DNA from: Acidimicrobiia bacterium
GTDB lineage: Bacteria > Actinomycetota > Acidimicrobiia > Acidimicrobiales > Aldehydirespiratoraceae
Assembly (NCBI GenBank): GCA_024421085.1
Contig: JAHQYN010000022.1
Span: 1-36,329 of the forward strand
Reading direction: 5' to 3'
DNA: 36,329 nt
The notes beneath the pieces were generated by a model, which made no database searches, was not told the origin of the DNA, and saw nothing but the letters and a program-made list of their open reading frames with translations. Shown here one piece after another: positions 1 through 8,792 of the stretch; position 1 is the stretch's first letter; every line of letters starts with the position of its first letter. The translations under genes were made by a program, and so were the position numbers.

Positions 1-21
1 CTTGAGCAGGCGAAGTATCTT

Positions 22-417
22 ATGTCGAACCATCCACCAGGCGGCTGGGAACAGTTCGCCACCAAGGACGACCTCAAGGTCTTCGCCACCAAAGACGACC
101 TCAAGGCGCTCGAGGAGTCAACCAAGCAGGAGCTCAAGGCGCTCGAGGAGTCGACCAAGCGGGAACTCAAGGCGCTCGAGGAGTCGACCAAGCGGGAGCT
201 CGAGAGGTTCGCCACCAAGGACGACCTGAAAGCTGTTGAGAAATCGATCCGCGGTGAGATGAAGGAAGGTTTCGCTGCTGTCCAGGTTTCTCTCGCCGGG
301 GTGCTTGAGCGATCCGCCAAAACTGCTGAGCGGCGCGCGGGTATCTACTATGCCAACGTCTTGACGTTGTTTGTCCTTGCAGTCGCGATCGTCAGTTTCG
401 TGCTCAACCTCGACTAG
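22..417 (+). CDS. Repeat-built coiled-coil protein with C-terminal membrane anchor
   Basis: This is a 131-residue protein of unknown function. It is built from two short repeats: FATKDDLK at about residues 12-19, 21-28 and 63-70, and the 11-residue unit ALEESTKRELK in three consecutive copies at about 29-61. The repeats are strongly helical and charged, so they should form a coiled coil. Residues about 109-128 are a single hydrophobic helix ending three residues before the C-terminus, consistent with a tail-anchored or C-terminally anchored membrane protein with its coil in the cytoplasm. Small TKxDL-repeat coiled-coil proteins of this sort are frequent in bacteria and mostly uncharacterised. 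The ATG at 22 is the only sensible start. The 33-bp repeat units are nearly identical at DNA level, suggesting recent expansion. Function cannot be assigned. Confidence 0.7.
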   Translation: MSNHPPGGWEQFATKDDLKVFATKDDLKALEESTKQELKALEESTKRELKALEESTKRELERFATKDDLKAVEKSIRGEMKEGFAAVQVSLAGVLERSAKTAERRAGIYYANVLTLFVLAVAIVSFVLNLD

Positions 418-514
418 GCCGTCAATCAACCACATCGGCAACAACCTCCCACGCGACCCCTCACTCCAGCGGAATCCGGCCACCTCGCTAGCCAAGTCGG
501 TTGCGGCGGAGTCT

Positions 515-703
515 GTGAGCCTGCGCGGGGAGATGGCCAAAGAGATCGCCGGGATATCCGAGAAGATCACGGACCAGACTCAGATCATGGTCACGATGAT
601 CGCCGGGTTCTCGCTAGCCGTGTGCGCGGCCATGGCCAGCGGCATCCTCGACATCGTAGGTGCCCTCACCGAGTGGGATGCTCACCGACAGCGGAGCAGG
701 TGA
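515..703 (+). pseudogene. Remnant of a second coiled-coil/membrane protein
   Basis: A short open frame beginning at a GTG (515) encodes about 62 residues: a charged helical stretch (EMAKEIAGISEKITDQTQ) followed by a hydrophobic helix. This is the layout of the C-terminal end of the gene just upstream and of many bacterial coil-plus-anchor proteins. The frame is open further upstream (from about 371) but that part is not helical or conserved-looking and overlaps the preceding gene. I read it as the decayed 3' end of a paralogue. It could instead be a genuine very small membrane protein; no clear ribosome binding site was seen. Confidence 0.35.
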
Positions 704-734
704 TGTCGAGGCGAGGTATTCGTCGCTGTAAACG

Positions 735-880
735 AACGTCGCCCGGTTGCCGCGGGCAGTTTCGATTGCTGATATCTGTGCTCGCGCCACACCGGTTCTG
801 TTTGCCAGTTCGGCTCGGGTCCAGCCGAGTTCGGTGCGGGCTTGTCTGATGGCTCGTCCTAGTCTGTGAGGCGACGTGAC
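735..880 (-). pseudogene. Xre/HipB-type helix-turn-helix fragment
   Basis: On the minus strand the reading frame encodes a clear HTH_3 domain core: RLGRAIRQARTELGW, then TRAELANRTGVARAQISAIE, the layout of HipB-like antitoxin and Xre-family DNA-binding domains. After the segment ending in ARGN the expected last helix (normally a PTxxTLxxLxxALG pattern) is replaced by unrelated sequence, and no obvious start codon lies directly before the domain. No HipA or other toxin partner is nearby. I infer a truncated antitoxin or regulator remnant. The open frame itself is longer on both sides (614-1057), so a divergent intact protein is not excluded. Confidence 0.4.
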
Positions 881-1125
881 CGCTGTGCTGGGCCTACGTA
901 GAGGTTCTGGCTGTGTAGTCGGCACGCTACAATCCCATCCGAGTTGCTGTTTGTTGCTTGCAGGCCACATTGTACGGTACCTCAGGTGATGTCGTCTACG
1001 GGCTACACAAACCATGTCGCGTTCCAGCACGAACCCGACCTCAAACGCGAAGCGCAACCGAAAACCGAGCTTGCCGACCCTCCGGGTGGTCGGTTGGTTC
1101 GCGACGTTCGCTAGGCTTACCGCTC

Positions 1126-1491
1126 GTGTCGGATTTTCTCCGCAGTTACCTCACCGTTGGAATCTTCGGTCTTGCAGGGGTCGCGCTCGTCGCCGTCTTT
1201 TTGGGCCTGGGCCGGATCCTGCGGCCCTCGAACCCGACTGTTCAAAAGCTCACCTCCTATGAGTCCGGAGTCGACCCGACCGGCGACATGTGGTCGCAGG
1301 CCAACATCCGCTACTACGTCTTCGCGCTGCTCTTCGTGATGTTCGATGTGGAGGCGGTCTTCATCTTCCCGTGGGCCATGCGTCTGGAGGTATACGAGCT
1401 GTTCGGGCTGGTCGAGATGGCGATCTTCATCTACATCCTGCTGCTGGGCCTTCTCTACGCCTGGCGCAAGGGGATGCTGCGATGGGTCTAG
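1126..1491 (+). CDS. nuoA: NADH-quinone oxidoreductase subunit A (NuoA)
   Basis: Small membrane subunit of respiratory complex I, 121 residues from the GTG at 1126. It has three transmembrane helices (about 8-28, 62-82 and 88-108) and the diagnostic loop after helix 1, with [10 protein letters not shown] followed by [19 protein letters not shown], which carries the conserved acidic residues of the family. The frame is open upstream to 958 but that part has no similarity to NuoA, so the GTG giving MSDFLRSYL is preferred. No strong ribosome binding site precedes it. It is the first gene of the nuo operon and its 3' end overlaps nuoB by 10 bp. Confidence 0.93.
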   Translation: MSDFLRSYLTVGIFGLAGVALVAVFLGLGRILRPSNPTVQKLTSYESGVDPTGDMWSQANIRYYVFALLFVMFDVEAVFIFPWAMRLEVYELFGLVEMAIFIYILLLGLLYAWRKGMLRWV

Positions 1492-1982
1492 TCGAGTCGG
1501 GGAAGATCCCCAAGCCGATGACTTCGCTGCTCAACATGAGCCGCAAGTACAGTCTGTGGGCCTACCAGTGGGGGCTTGCCTGCTGTGCCATCGAGATGGG
1601 GGCTGCTTTCGGTTCGCCCCGTTACGACGTGATGCGGCTCGGTGTGATCCCCCTGCCGGCGAGCCCCCGTCAGTCCGACCTGCTGATCGTGTCGGGGACC
1701 GTCACCGACAAGATGGCACCGTCTGTGCTGCGTCTCTACGAGCAGATCCCCGAACCCAAGTACGTCATCTCCATGGGTTCTTGCGCCAATTGCGGCGGCC
1801 CCTACTGGGACTCCTACTCGGTGACCAAGGGCGTGGACCAGATCATACCGGTGGATGTCTACGTGCCGGGTTGCCCGCCTCGCCCTGAGGCACTGCTTGA
1901 GGGGATTGTCCTGCTCCAGGAGCGGATCCAGAACGAAGACATGACTCAGCGCTGGAAGGGTGATCCCATTGTCGTCCACTGA
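1482..1982 (+). CDS. nuoB: NADH-quinone oxidoreductase subunit B (NuoB)
   Basis: Peripheral subunit carrying the terminal [4Fe-4S] cluster N2, which passes electrons to quinone. The 166-residue product shows all four family cluster cysteines: the tandem pair in LACCAIEM, one in [10 protein letters not shown] and one in [15 protein letters not shown]. The ATG at 1482 ([13 protein letters not shown]) lies inside the end of nuoA; the longer open frame to 1290 is only read-through of the nuoA region. Length and motifs are normal for NuoB. Downstream it abuts or overlaps nuoC depending on the nuoC start, so the two are translationally coupled. Confidence 0.95.
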   Translation: MGLVESGKIPKPMTSLLNMSRKYSLWAYQWGLACCAIEMGAAFGSPRYDVMRLGVIPLPASPRQSDLLIVSGTVTDKMAPSVLRLYEQIPEPKYVISMGSCANCGGPYWDSYSVTKGVDQIIPVDVYVPGCPPRPEALLEGIVLLQERIQNEDMTQRWKGDPIVVH

Positions 1983-2781
1983 CACCGTGCCTGCCAATGA
2001 CGCCGCGAGTGATGCCGCCGACGTCGCCGGTGTCGCCGCCACCGAGGAGTCCGGCGCTGCTGCGCAGGCGGCAACCGACGAGATCCGCGAGGCGGTCCTG
2101 GCCGAACTGACAGCCGAGATGGGAGAGGCGGTGGTCGGTTCGCACCTCGCTGCCGGTGTTGACCTCACGGTTCGTGTCACCTCCGATGCCTGGGCCACGG
2201 CCGCGGTGTTCCTCAAAGAGGAGCTGGGTTTCGCCTACTTCGGGTTCCTGAGCGCAATCGACTGGCTGCCCTCGCCTTTCGGCCGTGACATGGACAGCCA
2301 GGTTGATCTGACGCTCGAACCTTCTGAACCCGCCGACCCCGATTTGATGGAACAGGGACTCGCCGGTGGTGAGACCCGCTTCCAGGTTCTCGCCAGGGTC
2401 AACGACATAGTCAACCATCGGGCCGTCACCTTGAAGGCCGATGTCGACGAAGCCTCCATGTCGGTGCCGAGCTGGGTGCCGGTGTACGCGGGCGCGAACT
2501 GGCATGAGCGTGAGACCTGGGAGATGTTCGGCATCAACTTCGTCGGCCATCCCGGCCTTCGCCACATCTACCTTCCCGGCGCGTTCGAGGGGAACCCGCT
2601 GCGCAAGGACTACCCGCTGCTGGCCAGGCGAGTTAAACCCTGGCCCGGCATCGTCGACGTAGAGCTCATGCCGACCGAGGAGCCCGACGGGGCCGACGGG
2701 GCCGACAAGGCCGACGGGGCCGACAACCGCCAGGGCGCCGAAGCCGCAGCCGCAGCCGCGGCAGAGACGAGCGACGCATGA
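1969..2781 (+). CDS. nuoC: NADH-quinone oxidoreductase subunit C (NuoC)
   Basis: Peripheral-arm 30-kDa subunit of complex I that sits beside NuoD. The core is recognisable from about residue 45, and the family signature appears as [15 protein letters not shown] followed by [10 protein letters not shown] and [10 protein letters not shown] chose the TTG at 1969 because GGAAGG at 1954-1959 lies at ribosome-binding distance; a GTG at 1960 is the alternative and adds three residues. The first 40 or so residues and the last 30 are low-complexity, Ala/Asp/Gly-rich extensions. The C-terminal tail contains [12 protein letters not shown] repeats, unlike standard NuoC. The stop overlaps the nuoD start by 4 bp (ATGA). 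Confidence 0.9.
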   Translation: MSSTDTVPANDAASDAADVAGVAATEESGAAAQAATDEIREAVLAELTAEMGEAVVGSHLAAGVDLTVRVTSDAWATAAVFLKEELGFAYFGFLSAIDWLPSPFGRDMDSQVDLTLEPSEPADPDLMEQGLAGGETRFQVLARVNDIVNHRAVTLKADVDEASMSVPSWVPVYAGANWHERETWEMFGINFVGHPGLRHIYLPGAFEGNPLRKDYPLLARRVKPWPGIVDVELMPTEEPDGADGADKADGADNRQGAEAAAAAAAETSDA

Positions 2782-3959
2782 CCGCAGTCTCAAGCCGCCA
2801 GCAACTCAACTACATCGCCGCGCAGGCGGCAGACGCCCGGGTCAACCTCGAGATCGAGACCGAGGGCATGACCCTCAACATCGGGCCGCAGCATCCGGCG
2901 ACCCACGGCACGCTGCGCATCGTCGCCAAGCTTGATGGGGAACAGGTCATCGCCGCGGACCCGGTCATGGGCTACATGCACCGCGGCTACGAGAAGCTCA
3001 GTGAGGTTCGCACCTATCCGCAGGTCACGACGCTGATCAACCGCATCGACTGGTTGGGGAGTTTCGCCAACGAGGTGCCCTTCATCTTAGCGGCCGAGCA
3101 GTTGATGGAGGTCGAGGCACCGCCCCGCGCCCAATGGATCCGCACTGTCCTCTTCGAGATGAGCCGGATCGCCAACATCGTCCTGTTCCTCGGCGATATG
3201 GCCGTGCAGGTGGGCGCGGTCACTCCGATCTTCTTCGCCTTCCGCGACCGGGAGCACATCCTCAACCAGATCGAAGCGGCGACCGGTGGGCGGTTCCACC
3301 CCAACTTCGACCGGATCGGCGGCCTGAAGGACGACCTCCCGAAGGGCTGGACCGTCGAGACCAAGCAGGTCATGAAGAAGATGCGCTCGTTCTGCGACGA
3401 GATCGAAGGGCTGGTCATGGGCAACGAGATCTTCCAGGCCCGCACCCGTGGAATCGGCGTGGTCCCCCCAGACATCGGTCTGTCGTACGGACTCTCGGGC
3501 GCCAACATCCGGGGATCTGGCGTCGACTGGGACGTGCGACGCGACGGCACCACCGGTGCGGGCGGGCTGGTGCACGACGAACTCGACTGGCGGGTCTGGA
3601 CCCATCCTGACGGTGACTCGTTCAGCCGATTCTGGGTTCGCCTCCAGGAGGTGCGGGAGTCCACCAAGATGGTTGACCAGCTCCTCGACGGCCTCCCCAG
3701 CGGCTCGATCATGGCCAAGGTCCCGCGCATCATCAAGGTCCCCGCGGGCGAGGCCTACGTCGAGACCGAGAACCCCCTCGGCGTGATGGGCTACTACGTG
3801 GTCTCCAAGGGCGGCCTGGTCCCGTTCCGGGTGAAGATCCGCTCGGCGTCGTTCAACAACATGTCGATCACCCCGTGGCTGTTGACCGGTGTCTATGTCC
3901 CCGACATCATCACCATCTTGGGCAGCCTCTATTTCATTCTCGGAGACATCGACCGGTGA
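2778..3959 (+). CDS. nuoD: NADH-quinone oxidoreductase subunit D (NuoD)
   Basis: 49-kDa subunit of complex I, 393 residues, related to the large subunit of [NiFe] hydrogenases and forming the quinone pocket with NuoB. Conserved segments include LNIGPQHPATHGTLRI (quinone-pocket His), GYMHRGYEKL, INRIDWLGSF and the C-terminal SFNNMSITPWLLTGVYVPDI. Arg69 in MHRGYEK is a conserved position near cluster N2. The gene starts with an ATGA overlap with nuoC and ends with a GTGA overlap with nuoH. There is therefore no room, and no scar, where nuoE, nuoF and nuoG sit in the classical operon order. Confidence 0.96.
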   Translation: MTAVSSRQQLNYIAAQAADARVNLEIETEGMTLNIGPQHPATHGTLRIVAKLDGEQVIAADPVMGYMHRGYEKLSEVRTYPQVTTLINRIDWLGSFANEVPFILAAEQLMEVEAPPRAQWIRTVLFEMSRIANIVLFLGDMAVQVGAVTPIFFAFRDREHILNQIEAATGGRFHPNFDRIGGLKDDLPKGWTVETKQVMKKMRSFCDEIEGLVMGNEIFQARTRGIGVVPPDIGLSYGLSGANIRGSGVDWDVRRDGTTGAGGLVHDELDWRVWTHPDGDSFSRFWVRLQEVRESTKMVDQLLDGLPSGSIMAKVPRIIKVPAGEAYVETENPLGVMGYYVVSKGGLVPFRVKIRSASFNNMSITPWLLTGVYVPDIITILGSLYFILGDIDR

Positions 3960-4990
3960 GCAGCGCCCTTTTTGCTGAGCTGGCCTACTGGCAGCAGACG
4001 GGTATCCGTGTCGGTGTCGGGCTGGCCGCGGTCCTGCTGGTGGCGGGCGCGCTCGTATACATGCACCTGTTCAAGGCCGTGTCGTTCATGCAGAGCCGGC
4101 TGGGCCCGATGGAAGCCGGGCCCTACGGCTCGCTGCAGTTGCTGGCCGAAGTGGGCAAGCACCTCCAGAAGGAAGACATCTTCCCGCGCAAGGCCGACCG
4201 GTTCGTGTTCGGTGCCGCCCCTTTCGTGGTGCTCGCCTCCACGTTCCTGCTGGTCGTGGTGGTGCCGGCCGGACCCGACCTCTGGTTCGTCGACAGCGAA
4301 CTCGGCATCTATCTGGGCATGGCAGTGTCGTCGGTGTCGGTGCTGGGCATTCTGATGGCCGGCTGGGGTTCGTCCAACAAGTACTCGCTGCTCGGCGGGT
4401 TGCGTGCGACCGGCCAGCTCATCGCCTACGAACTGCCGTTGATCCTGGCGGTGATCGGTGTGGTGATCCAGGCGGGCACCATGAACATGGCCGACATCGT
4501 CTACGCCCAAGCGAACGGCGAGATATTCGGTCTGGGCATCGTGGGCAACCCCTACATCCTCACCCAGGGTGTGGCGTTCATCATCTTCTTGATCGCCATG
4601 CAGGCCGAGCTCGCCCAGGCACCGTTCGACATGCCGGTGGCCGAGTCCGAGCTGGTTACGGGGTACATGACCGAGTACTCGGGGATGCGGTTCTTGTTGT
4701 TCTTCATCGGCGAGTTCGCCACCGCCGGGGTGTTCGCTGCGCTGGCCTCGGTGCTGTTCCTGGGCGGCTGGTACGTCCCGGGCATCGATCCCAGCGCAAA
4801 CATCATGAACGTCCTGGGCCCGCTGGTGATGCTCGTGAAGATCGTCGGTCTCACTTTCGTGGTCTTCTGGACCCGCTTCACGATGCCCCGCTTCCGTGAG
4901 GACCAGCTTCAGCGCCTCGCCTGGAAATTCCTCATTCCCATCGCCCTCGCCAACATCGTGGTGACGGGCATCCTCAAGGTCACGTTCTAG
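3956..4990 (+). CDS. nuoH: NADH-quinone oxidoreductase subunit H (NuoH)
   Basis: Membrane subunit that forms the quinone entry channel and joins the peripheral arm to the proton-pumping arm; 344 residues from the GTG at 3956, with about eight transmembrane helices. Family segments are clear: [20 protein letters not shown], then [14 protein letters not shown], and later [20 protein letters not shown] followed by SGMRFLLFF. The segment normally reading ETNRAPFD is AELAQAPFD here, a mild divergence. The open frame extends upstream to 3875, but that is read-through of nuoD. The start overlaps the nuoD stop by 4 bp. Confidence 0.95.
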   Translation: MSSALFAELAYWQQTGIRVGVGLAAVLLVAGALVYMHLFKAVSFMQSRLGPMEAGPYGSLQLLAEVGKHLQKEDIFPRKADRFVFGAAPFVVLASTFLLVVVVPAGPDLWFVDSELGIYLGMAVSSVSVLGILMAGWGSSNKYSLLGGLRATGQLIAYELPLILAVIGVVIQAGTMNMADIVYAQANGEIFGLGIVGNPYILTQGVAFIIFLIAMQAELAQAPFDMPVAESELVTGYMTEYSGMRFLLFFIGEFATAGVFAALASVLFLGGWYVPGIDPSANIMNVLGPLVMLVKIVGLTFVVFWTRFTMPRFREDQLQRLAWKFLIPIALANIVVTGILKVTF

Positions 4991-5004
4991 GTCGGCAGGT
5001 ACTC

Positions 5005-5544
5005 ATGGCACTCATACCAGGACTCGTCAAAGGGCTCGGAGTCACCGGGTCAACGATGCTGCGCACGATCTTCCCCGGCGGGCTCAAGAAACCGATCCCC
5101 TCTCCTGTGAAGGGTGCGGAGACGGTGCAGTATCCCCATGAGAAGGAGGCACCGCCGACGCGGGCGCGCGGGGTGATCGCGCTTCACGAGGAGAACTGCA
5201 CCGCCTGCATGCTGTGTGCCCGTGAATGCCCGGACTGGTGCATCTACATCGAGGGCCACAAGGAGAAGGCGCCGCCGCGCCGGGCGGGCGGGAAGCCGCG
5301 TCAGCAGAACATCCTCGACCGCTTCGACATCGACTATGCGTTATGCATGTTCTGCGGGATCTGTGTTGAGGTCTGTCCCTTCGAGGCGCTGTTCTGGAGC
5401 CCCGAGTACGAGTTCTCCGAGCCCCGTATCGCTGACCTGCTGCACGACATGTCGCGTCTGTCGGAGTGGATGGAGACGGTCCCGGACTTCGAGGACTATG
5501 AGGCCGGTTCACAGCAGAAGAAGCTGAAGGTGCCGCCCACATGA
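5005..5544 (+). CDS. nuoI: NADH-quinone oxidoreductase subunit I (NuoI)
   Basis: Ferredoxin-like subunit carrying clusters N6a and N6b, which hand electrons to N2. The 179-residue product has two complete [4Fe-4S] motifs: [12 protein letters not shown] at about 66-77 and [12 protein letters not shown] at about 113-124. The segment between them and the C-terminal tail are somewhat longer and more charged than in short NuoI proteins. It follows nuoH after 14 bp and overlaps nuoJ by 4 bp (ATGA). In the absence of nuoEFG, this subunit would be the place where an alternative donor such as ferredoxin could feed in. That is an inference from known shorter complex I forms. Confidence 0.95.
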   Translation: MALIPGLVKGLGVTGSTMLRTIFPGGLKKPIPSPVKGAETVQYPHEKEAPPTRARGVIALHEENCTACMLCARECPDWCIYIEGHKEKAPPRRAGGKPRQQNILDRFDIDYALCMFCGICVEVCPFEALFWSPEYEFSEPRIADLLHDMSRLSEWMETVPDFEDYEAGSQQKKLKVPPT

Positions 5545-6092
5545 GCCTGCTGGCCGCGCTGGCCGCGCTGTCCGCCGCGCTGTCCCCCGATGGCGACCTC
5601 TATGTCGCGCAGAATGTCTTCTTCGCGGTCATTGCCGTGACGATGATCTTTTCGGCGCTGCGGGTCGTGACCACCAGCAACGTCGTGCATGCGGCGCTGT
5701 GGCTGGTGGTGGTTTTGGCCGGGGCGGCCGCCCAGTTCATCCTGCTCGGCTCGGAGTTCGTCGCCGTGACCCAGGTGTTGGTCTACATCGGCGCGGTGGT
5801 CGTGCTGTTCCTGTTCGGGGTGATGTTGACGCGCGCCTCGCTCGGTGACGACGAGTCGGTGGGCGAGGAGAAGCGGGGCATGGCCGCGGTGGTGGGTGTG
5901 CTGCTCTTCTCGGTGATGGCCATCGCCCTGATCGACAGTTTCGAGGCCGACCGTCTGGTCATCGACGAACCCCGGTCGGTGAGCACCGTTTCCGACGCCA
6001 TCTTCTCGCAGTACATCGTGGCGTTCGAGGCGGTGTCGGTTCTGTTGTTGGCAGCGTTGATCGGCGCCATCGTCGTGGCGCGCAAGGATTAA
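5541..6092 (+). CDS. nuoJ: NADH-quinone oxidoreductase subunit J (NuoJ)
   Basis: Membrane subunit of complex I, 183 residues with five predicted transmembrane helices. The characteristic segments are [20 protein letters not shown] and [20 protein letters not shown], followed by FGVMLTR. The latter spans the helix that carries the pi-bulge in NuoJ structures. The start overlaps the nuoI stop by 4 bp. Unlike the other junctions in this operon, the gene is followed by a 159-bp untranslated gap before nuoK. Confidence 0.94.
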   Translation: MSLLAALAALSAALSPDGDLYVAQNVFFAVIAVTMIFSALRVVTTSNVVHAALWLVVVLAGAAAQFILLGSEFVAVTQVLVYIGAVVVLFLFGVMLTRASLGDDESVGEEKRGMAAVVGVLLFSVMAIALIDSFEADRLVIDEPRSVSTVSDAIFSQYIVAFEAVSVLLLAALIGAIVVARKD

Positions 6093-6251
6093 GTTGATGC
6101 CCGAATTGGTGAATTCCTCGCGTCGTACAACGTCGTTTTTCCGCTCTTGTTCGCTCCGCTCACGGGCCGCTCGGGCCACGGCCTCGCTAGTAGTGTTTTT
6201 GGCGCGCGGAGATTCTTGGGAGATCCGCTCGGCCTCGGGGGGGCGCAACCC
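6093..6251 (+). other. Unexpected 159-bp gap between nuoJ and nuoK
   Basis: Every other nuo junction overlaps or is at most 18 bp, but here 159 bp separate two genes that are usually coupled. An open frame runs through from 6147 into nuoK, but its translation is not NuoK-like before the Met at 6252. The gap contains GC-rich stretches with partial self-complementarity (around 6150-6190) and the string TTCTTGGGAGATC near its end. A close match, TTCTTGGGAAATC, lies in the repeat-rich gap before the LacI gene at about 22980. It may be an inserted small intergenic repeat. Confidence 0.45.
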
Positions 6252-6566
6252 ATGTTGTTGAACCAGTTCCTGCTGCTGTCTGCGGTGTTGTTCTGCATAG
6301 GGGTCTACGGCGTTCTGGCCCGCAAGAACGGCGTGCTGGTGCTGATGTCGATCGAGCTGATCCTGAACGCCGTCAACATCAACCTTGTCGCCTTCGCTGC
6401 CCTCAACACTGATGCCCTCAACACCGATGTGAGCGGCGACGTGTTCGCCCTGTTCACCATTGCGGTGGCCGCTGCTGAGGTCGGCATCGGCTTGGCCATC
6501 GTCCTGCTCATCTACCGCAACCGTCGCAGCATCGACCTCTCCGAGATCGATCTGATGAAGGGCTGA
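6252..6566 (+). CDS. nuoK: NADH-quinone oxidoreductase subunit K (NuoK)
   Basis: Small three-helix membrane subunit of complex I, homologous to MrpC of cation antiporters, 104 residues from the ATG at 6252. The two membrane glutamates of the family are in place: one in [18 protein letters not shown] and one in [20 protein letters not shown]. Start choice follows the family N-terminus ([14 protein letters not shown]). The longer frame from 6147 would add an unrelated 35-residue leader. It is followed after 3 bp by nuoL. Confidence 0.94.
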   Translation: MLLNQFLLLSAVLFCIGVYGVLARKNGVLVLMSIELILNAVNINLVAFAALNTDALNTDVSGDVFALFTIAVAAAEVGIGLAIVLLIYRNRRSIDLSEIDLMKG

Positions 6567-6569
6567 TCT

Positions 6570-8774
6570 GTGTCTTTTCTTGTCGCCCTCGCAGAATCCG
6601 ACTCGGTGCCGACCGGCTCGACCGTGACCGATTCGGCGAACTGGTTCCTCGAGTATGCGTGGCTGGTCCCGCTGCTGCCTGCGCTGTCGTTCGTGGGGAT
6701 CCTCTTCTTCGGAAAGCGGATGCGCTACAAGGGCGCCGAGTTGGGGATCGCCGCGGTCGCGCTCTCGTTCCTGCTGGCGGTGTGTGCTGGTTTCGCCTGG
6801 CTGGCCCATCACGACGATGGCGGCTACGTCGCGGTTCAGAAGTCCACTCAGTGGCTGCAGTCGGGCAGTGTCGAGTTCGGCGCCGGGATCCTGGTCGACG
6901 GCCTGTCGGTGATGATGCTGCTGGTCGTGACGATCGTGTCGCTGCTCGTGCATGTCTACAGCACCGACTACGTGGGCGACGACAAGCGCTACACCCACTT
7001 CTTCGCCTTCCTCTCGCTGTTCACCGCGGCGATGCTGTTCTTCGTCCTCAGCGACAACATCTTGCAGATGCTCGTCGGCTGGGAGCTCGTCGGTGTCTGC
7101 TCGTTCGTGTTGATCGGCCATTGGTGGGAGGAGAAACCCAACTCCGACGCCGCCCTGAAAGCTTTCCTCACCAATCGGGTGGGCGATGTCGGTCTGATCA
7201 TCGGCACGATCGCGCTTTTCTTCGCGGCCGGCGGCGGCCGCACCTTCGACACGGTCAAGATCAACGAGGCGATCGTCGGGGGCGATGTCAGCCAGGCCGC
7301 GCTCGTGGTCGCTTCGGTCTGCCTGATGGCTGCGGTCATGTCGAAGTCGGGTCAGTTCATCCTCCACACCTGGCTGCCTGACGCGATGGCCGGCCCGACC
7401 CCGGTCTCGGCGCTGATCCACGCCGCCACGATGGTCGTTGCCGGCGTCTTCATGATTGCCCGGTTGTACCCCGTGTTCTTCGAGGGAATGCAGATCGGCG
7501 GGTCGAGCATCAACCTGATGGCAACCATCGGCGCGATCACCCTGGTGTTCGGCGGCCTGCTGGCATTCGTGCAGGACGACATCAAGAAGGTGCTGGCCTA
7601 CTCGACGGTCTCACAGCTCGGTTACATGGTCATGGCGCTCGGTGTCGGGGCCTGGACCGCGGCGGTCTTCCACCTGTTCACCCACGCCTTCTTCAAGGCC
7701 AACCTGTTCCTGGGTTCGGGGTCGGTGGCCCATGCGGTGCATTCGTTCGACATGAAGAAGGACATGGGCGGAATGCGTAAGTTCATGCCCAAGACCTACG
7801 TCACCTTCATCATCGGTTCGTTGGCGTTGGCCGGACTGTTCCCGTTGGCGGGGTTCTGGTCGAAGGACGAGATACTCGTCGGCACCGGCGGCTGGGGACT
7901 GTTCGGCGACACCGGCGGCAACGGTGCCTACACGTTCCACCTGTTGATGGGCATGTTCGGAGCGGCTCTGACCGCGGCTTACATGACCCGCTGCGTGTAC
8001 CTGACCTTCCACGGCGAGTACCGCGGCGGCCACGACCACGCACACGACGAACACGGCCACGAAGCCCATGGCGATCCGCACGAGTCGGGTCCGCGTATCC
8101 TGGTGCCGCTATACATTCTGTCGGGGTTGGCCATAGTGGCTGGTTTCGCCAACCTTCCGGGCGGGTTCCAGCTCGTGCCCGACTCATGGACCGAACGTTT
8201 CGGTCACTACGTCGAACCGGTGGGTTCGTCGTACTTCCCGAAGATCGCACACGCGACCCCGAGCTGGTCGCTGGCGGTGGTGGCGAGCGTCGTGGCTCTC
8301 GGTGGTGCGGTCGTGGCGGCCTACTACTACTTCGTGAAGGTCGACCGTCTGTCCAAAGAGACCGAAGCGTCGCTCACCGGACTTCCCGACGGCCTCTCGA
8401 AGTCCAACCGCCTAGCGGGTGCGGGCCACAGGGTGCTCGTCAACAAGTACTACCTCGACCATTTCTATGAGCGGGTCATCGTCGCTTTCACCAAGGGTCC
8501 GCTGGCCCGAGCGGCCTACTGGGTCAACCAGAACGTGATCGACCGCACAGTAGACAAGGCTGGGGAAACGGCAGTGCTGGCGGGCCGCCATGTCTACGAC
8601 ATTGTCGACCAGAGCGTCATCGACGGGTTCGTCGACGGTTCGGGCCGGGTATCGGACGCCACCGGTGAGGAACTCCGCCACATCAACTCCGGCAAGGTCC
8701 AGAACTACGCTGCAATCCTCTTCGCAATGGCGGCAGTGCTCGCCGGAGCCTTCTTGATCATCTTCGCTCTCTAA
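6570..8774 (+). CDS. nuoL: NADH-quinone oxidoreductase subunit L (NuoL)
   Basis: Largest antiporter-like proton-pumping subunit, 734 residues from a GTG. Conserved features are VGWELVGVCSFVLIG with the essential Glu, LTNRVGDVGLI, and KSGQFILHTWLPDAMAGPTP with channel Lys and His residues. Also present is ALIHAATMVVAGVFMIARLY, and the C-terminus extends into the lateral helix typical of NuoL. Between transmembrane segments, residues about 488-505 form a histidine-rich loop with eight His among 18 residues, which could bind metal but is not known to be functional. About 16 transmembrane helices are expected. It is followed by nuoM after 18 bp. Confidence 0.96.
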   Translation: MSFLVALAESDSVPTGSTVTDSANWFLEYAWLVPLLPALSFVGILFFGKRMRYKGAELGIAAVALSFLLAVCAGFAWLAHHDDGGYVAVQKSTQWLQSGSVEFGAGILVDGLSVMMLLVVTIVSLLVHVYSTDYVGDDKRYTHFFAFLSLFTAAMLFFVLSDNILQMLVGWELVGVCSFVLIGHWWEEKPNSDAALKAFLTNRVGDVGLIIGTIALFFAAGGGRTFDTVKINEAIVGGDVSQAALVVASVCLMAAVMSKSGQFILHTWLPDAMAGPTPVSALIHAATMVVAGVFMIARLYPVFFEGMQIGGSSINLMATIGAITLVFGGLLAFVQDDIKKVLAYSTVSQLGYMVMALGVGAWTAAVFHLFTHAFFKANLFLGSGSVAHAVHSFDMKKDMGGMRKFMPKTYVTFIIGSLALAGLFPLAGFWSKDEILVGTGGWGLFGDTGGNGAYTFHLLMGMFGAALTAAYMTRCVYLTFHGEYRGGHDHAHDEHGHEAHGDPHESGPRILVPLYILSGLAIVAGFANLPGGFQLVPDSWTERFGHYVEPVGSSYFPKIAHATPSWSLAVVASVVALGGAVVAAYYYFVKVDRLSKETEASLTGLPDGLSKSNRLAGAGHRVLVNKYYLDHFYERVIVAFTKGPLARAAYWVNQNVIDRTVDKAGETAVLAGRHVYDIVDQSVIDGFVDGSGRVSDATGEELRHINSGKVQNYAAILFAMAAVLAGAFLIIFAL

Positions 8775-8792
8775 CCCAGGAATCTTCTCAAC

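Larger units (their letters stand above)
418..1125. other. 708-bp intergenic stretch upstream of the nuo operon
   Basis: Apart from the coiled-coil remnant and the HTH fragment noted separately, no intact gene was recognised here. The stretch must also contain the promoter of the complex I operon. A TACAAT hexamer at 928-933 could serve as a -10 box, but the hexamer 17 bp upstream (TTCTGG) is a poor -35, so I do not call a promoter. The region looks like a small graveyard of accessory genes in front of a housekeeping operon. Confidence 0.4.

Noticed and set aside
1960-1968. GTG at 1960 as the nuoC start
   Set aside because: The best ribosome binding sequence (GGAAGG, 1954-1959) would abut this codon; the TTG at 1969 has proper spacing. 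The difference is only three residues.
5496-7421. 641-codon open frame on the minus strand opposite nuoI-nuoL
   Set aside because: It mirrors the codon bias of the nuo genes, is rich in His, Arg, Gln and Asp without domain patterns, and conflicts with five well-supported genes.
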